A stretch of 33,229 nt of DNA from an uncultured Bacilli bacterium (lineage in GTDB: Bacteria > Bacillota_I > Bacilli_A > RF39 > UBA660), in NCBI GenBank assembly GCA_947632325.1, contig CANROU010000011.1:1-33229 (forward strand), written 5' to 3'. The position numbers and the translations under genes are program-made. Numbering within the stretch: position 1 is the first letter of the stretch; each line of letters opens with the position of its first letter. Under the pieces are notes generated by a model. It did not search any database. It was not told the DNA's origin and saw only the letters and a list, made by a program, of their open reading frames with translations. Below are positions 1-6,981 of the stretch, in pieces.

Positions 1-72
1 TATTTTAACTATTCAGATTATTATTATTTTAACTATTCAGATTATTATTATTTTAACTATTCAGATTATTAT
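1..72. repeat. 24-bp tandem repeat, three perfect copies
   Basis: Three identical 24-bp units lie head to tail at 1-24, 25-48 and 49-72, and the array may continue to the left of the window. On the plus strand in frame 1 each unit reads as the octapeptide YFNYSDYY. The frame runs on through five more codons to a TAA at 88-90. Both the unit length (a multiple of 3) and the open frame fit the C-terminal tail of a gene that starts outside the window. The minus strand has stops in all frames. A non-coding repeat is equally possible. Confidence 0.85.
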
Positions 73-90
73 TATTTAATTCGTAGTTAA

Positions 91-534
91 GAAAAAGCTA
101 AGCCCCACATACTATAGTTTTCTCTTTTAATATCTACATTACTTAATAACTACGACTAGATAAATTAACGGTCTGAGGTCCATTGTGTTACCACAAGTGT
201 TCAGTATGACGGTTAAGGTAGACTTTAATCTTACTCAAATTTGGGTTGGTAAGAGAATTACTCCTAAATTGTTCCGTTTCTAGTATGAACAAGTTTTTTT
301 AAATCATTAAAATAAAAACACGAGTTATTGGTTTGTATCAATAGTTTAATGATTAGGACATTATCTCTTGTTGGGTCCATTTTATAATGTAGATATAATA
401 GCAACCGTACTATCATATATTATTTTTCTATAAAAATCTGTTTGCGTTTCATCACTCCTTTTTTCGTTATATACCTTTACTTGTTGTTCTTTTCTTTTTT
501 GTACTTGGTATATATTAATATATACGAAATATGA
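91..534. other. Intergenic stretch, no convincing gene
   Basis: About 440 bases lie between the tandem repeat and the ClpP-like gene. I see no tRNA, no credible ORF with a ribosome site and no clear terminator. A 9-bp inverted repeat (TCGTAGTTA at 81-89, its complement at 147-155) has a long loop and weak support. On the minus strand, 50 codons (534 down to a TAA at 384-382) stay open in the same frame as the ClpP-like gene after its TAG, but without a start or ribosome site. This could be decayed coding sequence. Confidence 0.4.
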
Positions 535-1128
535 CTAGCTTTCAGTAGAAGTTAATATTTTATCCACTATACCATATTTTAGGGCTTCTTCTGCATTAAA
601 CCATTTGTCTTTTAATTCGACATCCTTTTTAACTTGCTTAATGCTTTTACCTGTATTATCAGCTAAAATTTTCATAAGGCGCTCATTAAGTGTGGTGGAA
701 TGTTCATAACTTATTTTTATTTCGCCTATTTTACCACCATTATATGATGACATTTCGTGGATCATAACTTCACTGTTTGGAGTTATATATCGCTTTCCTT
801 TAGTACCACCACTAAGTAATACGGCAGCCATTGAGGAACAACGACCTATACAAATAGTTTTAATATTACTTTTTACCATTTGCATAGTATCATATATCGC
901 TAGTCCAGCAGAGACTAACCCGCCAGAAGAATTAATATAAAAAATTATATCTTTTTTGCTTTTGGTAGCATCTAGTTTTAACAGTTGTTCAACTATTTTA
1001 TCAGCTTCTTCTGTATTAATATCCCCATTTAATCTAATTATACGATTATCAAATAAATTAATATCAGAGGGGCTTTTTTTCTCTTTGGTTTCTTTTTTCT
1101 TATTGCTTGTTTTTTTCTTTTTAGTCAT
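535..1128 (-). CDS. ClpP-like serine protease, accessory paralogue
   Basis: A 197-residue member of the ClpP/crotonase-fold serine protease family. The first 22 residues are a Lys-rich extension that ordinary ClpP lacks. The catalytic triad looks complete: Ser99 in GRCSSMA, His124 in MIHE, and Asp174 where ClpP has its TDRD motif; the NAEEALKYGIVD helix and the C-terminal end also match. I chose the ATG at 1128, because a possible TTG at 1149 overlaps the ribosome site (AGAAAGGA, about 10 bases before 1128). It is the last gene of a minus-strand operon after an SSB and an RNase J-like nuclease, a setting that suggests a plasmid, phage or conjugative element. Such ClpP-like proteins in phages act in prohead processing, but no capsid genes are visible, so its role is open. 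Confidence 0.85.
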   Translation of the reverse strand: MTKKKKTSNKKKETKEKKSPSDINLFDNRIIRLNGDINTEEADKIVEQLLKLDATKSKKDIIFYINSSGGLVSAGLAIYDTMQMVKSNIKTICIGRCSSMAAVLLSGGTKGKRYITPNSEVMIHEMSSYNGGKIGEIKISYEHSTTLNERLMKILADNTGKSIKQVKKDVELKDKWFNAEEALKYGIVDKILTSTES

Positions 1129-1132
1129 ATAT

Positions 1133-2332
1133 TCAAATCCTTTCTCCAATTCGATAAGTTATTTTGTTTTTTAAGTGCTTAATTTTATAAGGTAAGTTTA
1201 ACTTGTTAAAGTCTTTTGAGTTCTCTCCGTGTATTGGGATGATTACTTTAGGTTTAACAACATTGCAAACTTCTGTAATTCCTTCAGAAGTTGCGTGTCC
1301 ACTCGTATGTAAGTAATAATAATTCTTTGGAACAAATTTAGAGATATTTTCATCAGCAGTTTCGCCTTGTAAATATCCTAGCCATTGAGAGTAGATAAAT
1401 AAACTATTCTTGAATTTAGGGCTATTAATAAATTTTTGAGAAAAGTAGTTACTGCGTACTAGCATACAAAAGCCATTCTCGGTCATTTCTTCATATAATT
1501 TACTGTCAAAACTTTTAACATCCGAAAAGTTATAATAGTCTTTATATTTCTTGCTCGTTTTTGTTACATAATCAAGTATGTCTTTTTGGTAGTCATCACA
1601 TATAAATAACTTGTTTCCTGCTTCTTTATTAGCGTGGTAAAAAGAGGCAATTCTATCAATATTTGTAGAAGCACACATTATAAAAACATACTTGTTGTTT
1701 TTTATTAAATCGGTAGCTTCGTTTTGTAACATCAATTCAGACATAAATGTTTCATCAAGTCTTGAAAGGGTAGTATGCTCACAAATGAGAACATCTACTT
1801 GACCTATGTTATTAAGAATTTCAGAAATGTTATTATTGATAGGGCCGTGTGTACGAAAGTCTCCTGTATGTAAAATTCTTTTTCCTTCGGCTTCAATAAG
1901 AAACATATAACTATCAAAAGCCGAATGATTTACTAGAATAGGCGTTACTTTCATATCTCCAATTACAATAGGAATATCCTGTGTAAAAGTTTTAAATGCT
2001 TCTGCTCTGTCAATATGGTCTTGTGTAACTTCTGCAATAGCAGGTTCTTTCATTCTTTTTTGATAAATAGTAAAAATTTCTTTTGCCTGTTCACCAATAT
2101 AAATAGGTACTTCTTTTCTTACTTGCATATATTCGCCTAAATGGTCTAGATGATAATGCGTAATAAAAACTGCATCACATTTTTTACTAACTTTAGCAAC
2201 ATTAACTTTTACATTAGTCTTGCAATTAGGTAGGTTAGTACCAACATCAATAAGTATTTTTACTTTTTTACTTTTGATTTCAGTTACACATCCTCCTATT
2301 TGATTAATGCCTCTATGAATTTTTATTTTCAT
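1133..2332 (-). CDS. RNase J-like beta-CASP metallo-hydrolase
   Basis: A 399-residue metallo-beta-lactamase-fold protein of the beta-CASP nuclease group. Metal-site motif II is HYHLDH at residues 59-64, with HTGDFRTHG further on. The signatures YLHTSGHATSEG and IPIHGE near the C-terminus match RNase J motifs (HxSGH and PxHGE). RNase J is usually about 550 residues, so the C-terminal oligomerisation domain is missing here. Together this suggests an RNA or DNA endo/5'-exonuclease rather than a beta-lactamase. ATG 2332 has a GAAAGGG ribosome site. It lies 14 bases after ssb, and its 3' end is within 5 bases of the ClpP-like start, so the three genes form one unit. It is probably an element-borne paralogue rather than the housekeeping RNase J. 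Confidence 0.82.
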   Translation of the reverse strand: MKIKIHRGINQIGGCVTEIKSKKVKILIDVGTNLPNCKTNVKVNVAKVSKKCDAVFITHYHLDHLGEYMQVRKEVPIYIGEQAKEIFTIYQKRMKEPAIAEVTQDHIDRAEAFKTFTQDIPIVIGDMKVTPILVNHSAFDSYMFLIEAEGKRILHTGDFRTHGPINNNISEILNNIGQVDVLICEHTTLSRLDETFMSELMLQNEATDLIKNNKYVFIMCASTNIDRIASFYHANKEAGNKLFICDDYQKDILDYVTKTSKKYKDYYNFSDVKSFDSKLYEEMTENGFCMLVRSNYFSQKFINSPKFKNSLFIYSQWLGYLQGETADENISKFVPKNYYYLHTSGHATSEGITEVCNVVKPKVIIPIHGENSKDFNKLNLPYKIKHLKNKITYRIGERI

Positions 2333-2346
2333 AATAATAGCCCTTT

Positions 2347-2664
2347 CTATTTTTGATTTATTAAGTTTCTATTATTTGATAAAAAAGTTATTCTTTCAGC
2401 AATTACTTTAATTGGGTTGCCTTTTTCTTTACATTCAATTCTTCCTCTAACTGCTATTAAGTCATTTTTATTACAATATTCAAACACCTTAGAGCCAATA
2501 TTATTCATTAATTCAATAGGTATAATATCAGTTTCATATTCTCCATTTCGATTTTTGAAATTACGACTAATATTAATCATTAATTTATATATGGCTGTGT
2601 CATCAATTTCGATTTTTTCAATATCATTATTAATTCTTCCAATTAGTACAACATTATTACTCAT
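2347..2664 (-). CDS. ssb: Single-stranded DNA-binding protein, short
   Basis: A 105-residue OB-fold protein with the SSB opening (MSNNVVLIGRI) and the segment NDLIAVRGRIECKEKGN that matches the beta-strand hairpin of bacterial SSB. It ends right after the OB fold. The long Gly/Pro-rich linker and acidic C-terminal tip (DDDIPF type) of housekeeping SSB are absent, so it should not recruit the usual SSB partners. It has a GGAGATG ribosome site 8 bases before ATG 2664. As first gene of the operon with the beta-CASP nuclease and the ClpP-like protease, it fits plasmid or conjugative-element DNA maintenance. Confidence 0.8.
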   Translation of the reverse strand: MSNNVVLIGRINNDIEKIEIDDTAIYKLMINISRNFKNRNGEYETDIIPIELMNNIGSKVFEYCNKNDLIAVRGRIECKEKGNPIKVIAERITFLSNNRNLINQK

Positions 2665-2810
2665 TATTTCATCTCCGTTTCATAATTCATAGTAATATAC
2701 TTAGTTTCATTTTCAATAAATGACATATTAGAGTTGCTTCATTTTAAAAATGAATATATTGCTATTTTCTATAAAAAATATAGCATAATAATTTAGAAAA
2801 TGAGTAATAC

Positions 2811-2843
2811 AAAATAAAAACCATTATCCAATTAGGATAATGG
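2811..2843 (-). terminator. Rho-independent terminator of the InlB-repeat protein gene
   Basis: On the minus strand a perfect 9-bp stem CCATTATCC / GGATAATGG with a 5-base loop is followed by TTTTTATTTT. It begins 5 bases after the stop codon of the gene at 2848-4074. The 120 bases between it and ssb hold no gene and no promoter I can define with confidence. Confidence 0.88.
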
Positions 2844-2847
2844 AAAT

Positions 2848-4074
2848 TTACCATCTATCACAAGAAAGTTTAAATTGAGTACATATTTGTTCGTTTAATA
2901 GTTGAGGTTCAGAAGTAGCACCACCTATTGGTTCAGCGCCACACTGAAGAAGCATATCTTCAACAATACCTAAATTACCTCCACCATAAATATTGTCAGG
3001 ATATTTTCCTTCATAAAGATTAATACCATATATTAGTGCAGTACTTGAATCTAGACCATTATGTGATATTCCTTTAAATGTTTTAATTTTTTGAATTACT
3101 GAATCACTTATGCAATTATTACACTTATAAAAAATCGTTCCAGTAATATACATTACATTATCATTTAAATTGATAATTCCTTTATGTATATCTTCTTTTG
3201 GTTGTTCGGATTGTTGAGTATTATTATTTGTTCCTGATGATTGATTACTTCCTGAATTAACATTACTTTGATTACTTCCTATGTTATTATTGTTATTATT
3301 GTTATTATTGTTGTTATTGTTGTTATTGTTGTTGGTAGTACTTGATTGTTCCCATTTTGCTTTTAAAGTTATATTTCCAGTTATTTCTGTATTGAAATCA
3401 AAACTTTTTCCTTCAAGTTGCCATTCTACAAACTTATAACCATTTTTAGTAGGAGTAGTAGGTACAGATGCCTTATCGCCTTTATTAACTGTTTGACTTT
3501 CTATTGTATTTCCACCGTCACTATCAAAAGTTATTAAATATTTTTCGGCATCATCATCTTTTAACAGATTATTTTCATCAATATGTTCTTTAAAATTAAC
3601 ATATACAGAATAGTCTACTTCATATTTGGAATTGTTTTTTAAATAAGCAGTAATATCTTTAATAGATATTGATTTACTATCAGTAGTTAATTCTAGTTTA
3701 TCAAAAACAATTTTATTATCTCTAGCTGTCTCACATAACATAAGCAAAGATTGAAATAAGTCCTTGTTTATAAAATCTAAATCTTTGTAAATAGATTTAG
3801 CATCATCGTTTATTAACTCATATCCGACAACTTCATTGGTTATGCCCCCACATATTTCTTCTTTACCATTTTTGTTTTTACATAGACTGTATTTTTCTTT
3901 AAACACAAGTTTAACCAGGGGATTAATTTTTACATACATGCTATGAGTTTCTACTTTATGAATTGTCTTATCTTCTTTTTTTGTCACATTAATAATAATA
4001 ATGCTAAGTAATAAAGTTATTACTATAACGCCGATGATAACAAATAATTTTCGGTTTTTCAATATACCTTTCAT
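2848..4074 (-). CDS. Membrane-anchored surface protein with InlB-type repeat and poly-Asn linker
   Basis: 408 residues from ATG 4074, which has AAGGAG 8 bases upstream; a TTG at 4125 would lie before that ribosome site. One transmembrane segment (residues 10-29) acts as uncleaved anchor or signal. Residues 31-178 form an extracellular domain I do not recognise. Residues 180-241 match a Listeria/Bacteroides-type InlB beta-grasp repeat (ITFDSDGG at the start, GYKFVEW in the middle, ITLKAKWE at the end). A run of about 18 Asn follows, then a Ser/Asn/Gln linker to about residue 300. The C-terminal 100 residues contain CNNC and three further Cys and are of unknown function. Such linkers are typical of cell-wall-spanning stalks. 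A TATAAT (4093-4098) lies just upstream, so its leader is very short. Function unknown; adhesion or an element-encoded surface role is a guess. Confidence 0.75.
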   Translation of the reverse strand: MKGILKNRKLFVIIGVIVITLLLSIIIINVTKKEDKTIHKVETHSMYVKINPLVKLVFKEKYSLCKNKNGKEEICGGITNEVVGYELINDDAKSIYKDLDFINKDLFQSLLMLCETARDNKIVFDKLELTTDSKSISIKDITAYLKNNSKYEVDYSVYVNFKEHIDENNLLKDDDAEKYLITFDSDGGNTIESQTVNKGDKASVPTTPTKNGYKFVEWQLEGKSFDFNTEITGNITLKAKWEQSSTTNNNNNNNNNNNNNNNNNIGSNQSNVNSGSNQSSGTNNNTQQSEQPKEDIHKGIINLNDNVMYITGTIFYKCNNCISDSVIQKIKTFKGISHNGLDSSTALIYGINLYEGKYPDNIYGGGNLGIVEDMLLQCGAEPIGGATSEPQLLNEQICTQFKLSCDRW

Positions 4075-4169
4075 AATCTCACTCCTTACTAGATTATATA
4101 CTAAAAATAAGAAAGCAAAATGCAATTATTAAAAATAGGTAAGTTTTCAATTATATGTTAATAACTACA

Positions 4170-4640
4170 TTATGCTTCTTTGCTCCAAGATAAATAATTT
4201 CCGTCATTTGTAGTACAAGAAGCTCCCCCAAATTCTGTAGAACATTTTGCATAAAGCTCATCACCATCATACATATTGAAATCTACAACATCTTTATCAT
4301 AATCATATTTTTTAATATCTTTAATGGTATATACATATGTTTCAAATAGACCTGTTTTACCATCTTCAAAATCACAGTCTGTTATAGTTTCATTTACACC
4401 AGATTTATTATCAATTGTACATATTTTTTGTTTAACTGTTGTTCCCTCAATTTTATAAACAAAATACAGTTTTAATATAGTATCGCTATAAAGATCTCCT
4501 TGATATAATCCCTGTAAGTGTTTAGGAATAGATTTTAACATATCATTATCCTGTTCACTTTTTTCATTTTCGTTGTTAACACAGCCAGTTAAAGATATAC
4601 TTACTAATAATGTTAGTACTAAAATTGTAAATTTTTTCAT
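4170..4640 (-). CDS. Small lipoprotein of unknown function
   Basis: 156 residues from ATG 4640, with AAGGAGG 9 bases upstream; the in-frame ATG at 4646 sits too close to that site. A short basic start, a hydrophobic stretch and the lipobox SLTGC give a lipidated Cys20. The mature protein is acidic and has several Cys and Gly-Asp turns, but no domain I can name. It lies directly downstream of the structured leader or small RNA at 4676-4782 and its terminator, so expression may depend on readthrough of that terminator. The next gene is the InlB-repeat protein on the same strand, so the two may form a surface-protein pair. Confidence 0.75.
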   Translation of the reverse strand: MKKFTILVLTLLVSISLTGCVNNENEKSEQDNDMLKSIPKHLQGLYQGDLYSDTILKLYFVYKIEGTTVKQKICTIDNKSGVNETITDCDFEDGKTGLFETYVYTIKDIKKYDYDKDVVDFNMYDGDELYAKCSTEFGGASCTTNDGNYLSWSKEA

Positions 4641-4675
4641 ATACATTCACCTCCTTAATAGATTAGATAAAAATT

Positions 4676-4782
4676 AAAAAAGGAACACGTACTACTTGTG
4701 TTCCGACTTCGATTGTCAGTTATACAGCATTACATCCACCGACAATTTACTACAATGTCGGACTTAAGTACTTCTTACCGAC
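4676..4782 (-). ncRNA. Structured leader or small RNA ending in a terminator
   Basis: A promoter on the minus strand (next entry) starts RNA near 4782. The first about 100 nt can fold into several hairpins: CCGACA/TGTCGG (4739-4761), CTGAC/GTCGG, and a terminal 7-bp stem GGAACAC/GTGTTCC (4682-4704) followed by six T (4681-4676). The lipoprotein gene begins 36 bases further. This arrangement fits a cis-acting attenuator or riboswitch-like leader, or a free ~107-nt small RNA. I could not match it to any riboswitch class I know. Confidence 0.55.
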
Positions 4783-4788
4783 GATATT

Positions 4789-4818
4789 ATTGTAGCATAT
4801 TTTTTTAAAAATTGTCAA
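4789..4818 (-). promoter_or_regulatory. Sigma-A promoter for the leader/lipoprotein transcript
   Basis: Read on the minus strand: TTGACA (4818-4813), an 18-base spacer, then TACAAT (4794-4789) preceded by TGC, an extended -10. Predicted start is near 4782. Confidence 0.75.
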
Positions 4819-4835
4819 TACTTTTTGTAAGAAGA

Positions 4836-4859
4836 TACCTTACAAAATTTTGTTAGGTA
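4836..4859. promoter_or_regulatory. 24-bp near-perfect palindrome, probable operator of the XRE regulator
   Basis: TACCTTACAAAA is followed at once by TTTTGTTAGGTA: two 12-bp half-sites with a single mismatch. A further partial half-site (TTTTTGTAAG) lies 7 bases to its left at 4821-4830. The palindrome sits 30 bases before the XRE gene, over its likely promoter region, and about 20 bases upstream of the -35 of the divergent promoter. This is the usual place for an autoregulatory operator controlling both directions. Confidence 0.6.
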
Positions 4860-4889
4860 ATTCTCTACAATAAATATAGAGGTGTTGAT

Positions 4890-5147
4890 ATGAGATTAAA
4901 TAAACCACTTAAAAAAATAAAATTCGATGCTGACATATACAATACCATTAGAAAAAATATTAAGAAATACAGAAAGTTAAAAGGCTTAACATCAGAGGAA
5001 TTATCAGAAATGGTAGATTTATCGCACGAATTTATAAGACAGATTGAAAGTGAAAAAGTAGCATATAATTTTTCTGTGGATACATTATATAAAATATCAG
5101 TTGCATTAGATGTTAAAATAGATGACCTTCTAAAAAAGGAAAAATAA
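4890..5147 (+). CDS. XRE-family helix-turn-helix regulator
   Basis: 85 residues, essentially one Cro/CI-type helix-turn-helix domain. Residues 20-75 carry the five-helix pattern (IRKNIKKYRKLKGLTSEELS, then LSHEFIRQIESEK, then VDTLYKISVALDVKIDDLL). No second domain is present. The ribosome site AGAGGTG lies 7 bases before the ATG. It is divergent from the leader/lipoprotein unit and has a palindromic operator candidate in between, so it probably represses itself and that unit. Small XRE regulators of this kind are common on phages and conjugative elements. Confidence 0.88.
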   Translation: MRLNKPLKKIKFDADIYNTIRKNIKKYRKLKGLTSEELSEMVDLSHEFIRQIESEKVAYNFSVDTLYKISVALDVKIDDLLKKEK

Positions 5148-5276
5148 AAAGGTGTCTCACTAGGTGTCCTAAAATATAAAATAAAATGTAATATTTTATA
5201 ATATATTATATTAAATATAATATAATAAAAAAGTACGATAAAATAAGGGAAAATAATATATGATAATAAACATAAT

Positions 5277-5359
5277 TGTCCATCTCGAACACAGAAGTTA
5301 AGCTCTTTCGCGCCGACGATAGTGTATGCAAAAATAGGTCGTTGCCAAGGATTTTTTTT
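5277..5359 (+). pseudogene. Degenerate 5S rRNA (3' two thirds)
   Basis: From about 5285 the sequence follows bacterial 5S rRNA: CGAACACAGAAGTTAAGCTC, then GCGCCGACGATAGT, then AGGTCGTTGCCAAGG, and a run of eight T at 5352-5359. The 5' third does not supply the complements expected for helix I (to GTTGCCAAGG) or helix II (to AGCTCTTT). The helix IV hairpin is about 10 bases shorter than usual. It therefore cannot fold as a normal 5S rRNA. It lies where accessory DNA meets the core t6A operon, so it may be a truncated gene left by insertion or deletion. Confidence 0.65.
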
Positions 5360-5429
5360 GTCTTTAAATAATATAATTATTACTTTATGGGTTATTATTA
5401 TGTAAAAAAATAAAAAAATTAAAAATGTA

Positions 5430-5459
5430 TTGAAATGTATATTTTCAATTTGCTATAAT
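5430..5459 (+). promoter_or_regulatory. Promoter of the t6A operon
   Basis: TTGAAA (5430-5435), 18-base spacer, TATAAT (5454-5459) preceded by TGC (extended -10). Predicted start is about 5466. That lies downstream of the ATG at 5458 and supports the later tsaE start at 5476. Confidence 0.78.
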
Positions 5460-5475
5460 GAGTATGGTGATTAAA

Positions 5476-5928
5476 ATGGATTATAAATTGACGACTAGAA
5501 ATGAAAGGGAAACCATTGAGTTTGCGCAAAATGTTGAATCAGAAAAGTTTCCTAATATGGTTATTGCTTTAATTGGTGATCTAGGTAGTGGGAAAACTGT
5601 TTTTACTAAGGGGTTTGCTGGAGCTTTAGGAATCGATGAAACTATTACTTCACCTACATTTAATATTATAAAGGAATACACCACTGGAGAATTACCTTTA
5701 TACCATATGGATGTTTATCGCTTAAATGGTAATGTTAGTGAGCTTGGAATAGAAGAATATTATACTAAGGGCGGTGTGACAATTATAGAGTGGGCTGATA
5801 CAATAATGGATCAGTTACCCGATGAACGTTTAGATATTAATATTCGTGTTATTGATGAAGATACTAGAGTTTTTTTAATTACTCCACATGGTAAAGAATA
5901 TGAGGATTTATGTGAGGCTGTATTATGA
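5476..5928 (+). CDS. tsaE: tRNA t6A37 biosynthesis ATPase TsaE
   Basis: A 150-residue P-loop protein that supports the TsaB-TsaD complex in making N6-threonylcarbamoyladenosine at position 37 of ANN-decoding tRNAs. Walker A is GDLGSGKT (34-41), followed by SPTF (59-62), HMDVYR (77-82) and IIEWAD (103-108), all family hallmarks. I start it at ATG 5476, because the promoter's transcription start (about 5466) lies after the two earlier in-frame ATGs; the ribosome site there is weak (GGTGAT) and the leader is short. It heads the operon tsaE-tsaB-rimI-tsaD, its TGA overlapping the tsaB ATG. Confidence 0.95.
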   Translation: MDYKLTTRNERETIEFAQNVESEKFPNMVIALIGDLGSGKTVFTKGFAGALGIDETITSPTFNIIKEYTTGELPLYHMDVYRLNGNVSELGIEEYYTKGGVTIIEWADTIMDQLPDERLDINIRVIDEDTRVFLITPHGKEYEDLCEAVL

Positions 5929-6560
5929 AAATCTTATATATAGATACTTCTTCTAGTTATTTATATACAGGCATAGTTGAAGATAATCGTTTGTTAATAG
6001 AAATAAAAGAAAAATTAGATAAGGAATTATCTATTTTTACTTTACCTAAAATTGCTGAAATGCTAGAAAAAGTAAATTTAAAACCTAATGATATTGATAA
6101 GATAATAGTCGTAAATGGACCAGGGTCTTTTACTGGAATCCGTATTGGCATTACAATTGCTAAAACGTATGCATGGACTTTACATAAACCAATTATTATG
6201 TTATCAAGCTTGGAAGCTATGGCTTTATCAGTGAAAACAGATGGATATATTGTACCGATTATTAATGCACGACGTGGTTATGTTTATGGGAGTATATATG
6301 ATGCTCATTACCAAAATATTATTAAGGATCAATATATTTATTATGAAAAGTTACTAGAACAACTAAAACTATTAACGGGTTCTATAGTTATCGTTTCTAA
6401 TGATGATATGGATATGTTTTCCTTAAATAGAGTGAAATATGATCCTGATATATTAAAAATTGTTAAATTTGTTCAAGATCGCGAAACCGTTAATCCTCAT
6501 GCGGTAGAACCAGCGTATTTAAAATTAACAGAGGCGGAAGAAAAAAATCATGATAGTTGA
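5925..6560 (+). CDS. tsaB: tRNA t6A37 biosynthesis protein TsaB
   Basis: A 211-residue ASKHA-fold partner of TsaD. It shows the N-terminal MKILYIDTSS strand and the motif NGPGSFTGIRIG (64-75) typical of TsaB/YeaZ. It scaffolds the TsaD-TsaE complex and has no metal site of its own. Length is normal. Its start overlaps the tsaE stop by 4 bases (ATGA) and its end overlaps rimI by 11 bases, which indicates translational coupling. Confidence 0.95.
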   Translation: MKILYIDTSSSYLYTGIVEDNRLLIEIKEKLDKELSIFTLPKIAEMLEKVNLKPNDIDKIIVVNGPGSFTGIRIGITIAKTYAWTLHKPIIMLSSLEAMALSVKTDGYIVPIINARRGYVYGSIYDAHYQNIIKDQYIYYEKLLEQLKLLTGSIVIVSNDDMDMFSLNRVKYDPDILKIVKFVQDRETVNPHAVEPAYLKLTEAEEKNHDS

Positions 6561-6981
6561 TTTAGAAGAAGATATTTTGTTATGGAATATGTTTTTGACA
6601 TCCTTCAAACATTTGAATTCCCATGATCTTGATGAAGAAAAAAAATATAACCCTTATATACATTATTTATTTTATAAAGTAGATGATAAAATCGTGGGTT
6701 TTTTGAATTATAGCAAGATATATGATAGAATGGAAATTAATCAAATTGAGGTTTTAGAAGATTATCGTCATCAACATATTGGATCACAATTAATAGAAAA
6801 ATTATTATCTATAGCTAAGGATAATAATATTTTAAATATTACCTTAGAAGTGCGTTGTGATAATAATATTGCTGTTAATCTTTATACTAAATATGGCTTT
6901 ATAAAAAAAGCAATTCGTCAAGGGTATTATAGTGGAATAGATGGAATTTTGATGGAAAAAGAGATGAGATATAATGGATAA
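6550..6981 (+). CDS. rimI: Ribosomal protein N-acetyltransferase RimI-like (GNAT)
   Basis: 143 residues of GNAT fold. The acetyl-CoA site is in the segment LEDYRHQHIGSQLIEKLL (R/Q-x-x-G-x-G/S type), followed by LEVRCDNNIAVNLYTKYGF, which is diagnostic for RimI (N-A-x-x-L-Y-x-x-x-G-F). RimI acetylates the N-terminus of ribosomal protein S18 in E. coli; in Bacillota the target is less certain. Its place between tsaB and tsaD is the standard Bacillota order. It overlaps tsaB by 11 bases and tsaD by 8. Confidence 0.9.
   Translation: MIVDLEEDILLWNMFLTSFKHLNSHDLDEEKKYNPYIHYLFYKVDDKIVGFLNYSKIYDRMEINQIEVLEDYRHQHIGSQLIEKLLSIAKDNNILNITLEVRCDNNIAVNLYTKYGFIKKAIRQGYYSGIDGILMEKEMRYNG

Noticed and set aside
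1-72. CRISPR-like repeat at the left edge
   Set aside because: The 24-bp units are adjacent with no spacers between them.
382-534. 50 codons open after the ClpP-like stop, in the same frame
   Set aside because: No start codon or ribosome site. The ClpP-like protein already ends where the family ends, and AT-rich DNA often gives such stretches by chance.
1149-1149. Longer starts (TTG 1149, TTG 4125, GTG 8849, ATG 31975) for several genes
   Set aside because: Each lies within or before the ribosome site that properly serves the later ATG.
5458-5458. tsaE start at the ATG 5458
   Set aside because: It overlaps the TATAAT of the promoter and lies before the predicted transcription start.
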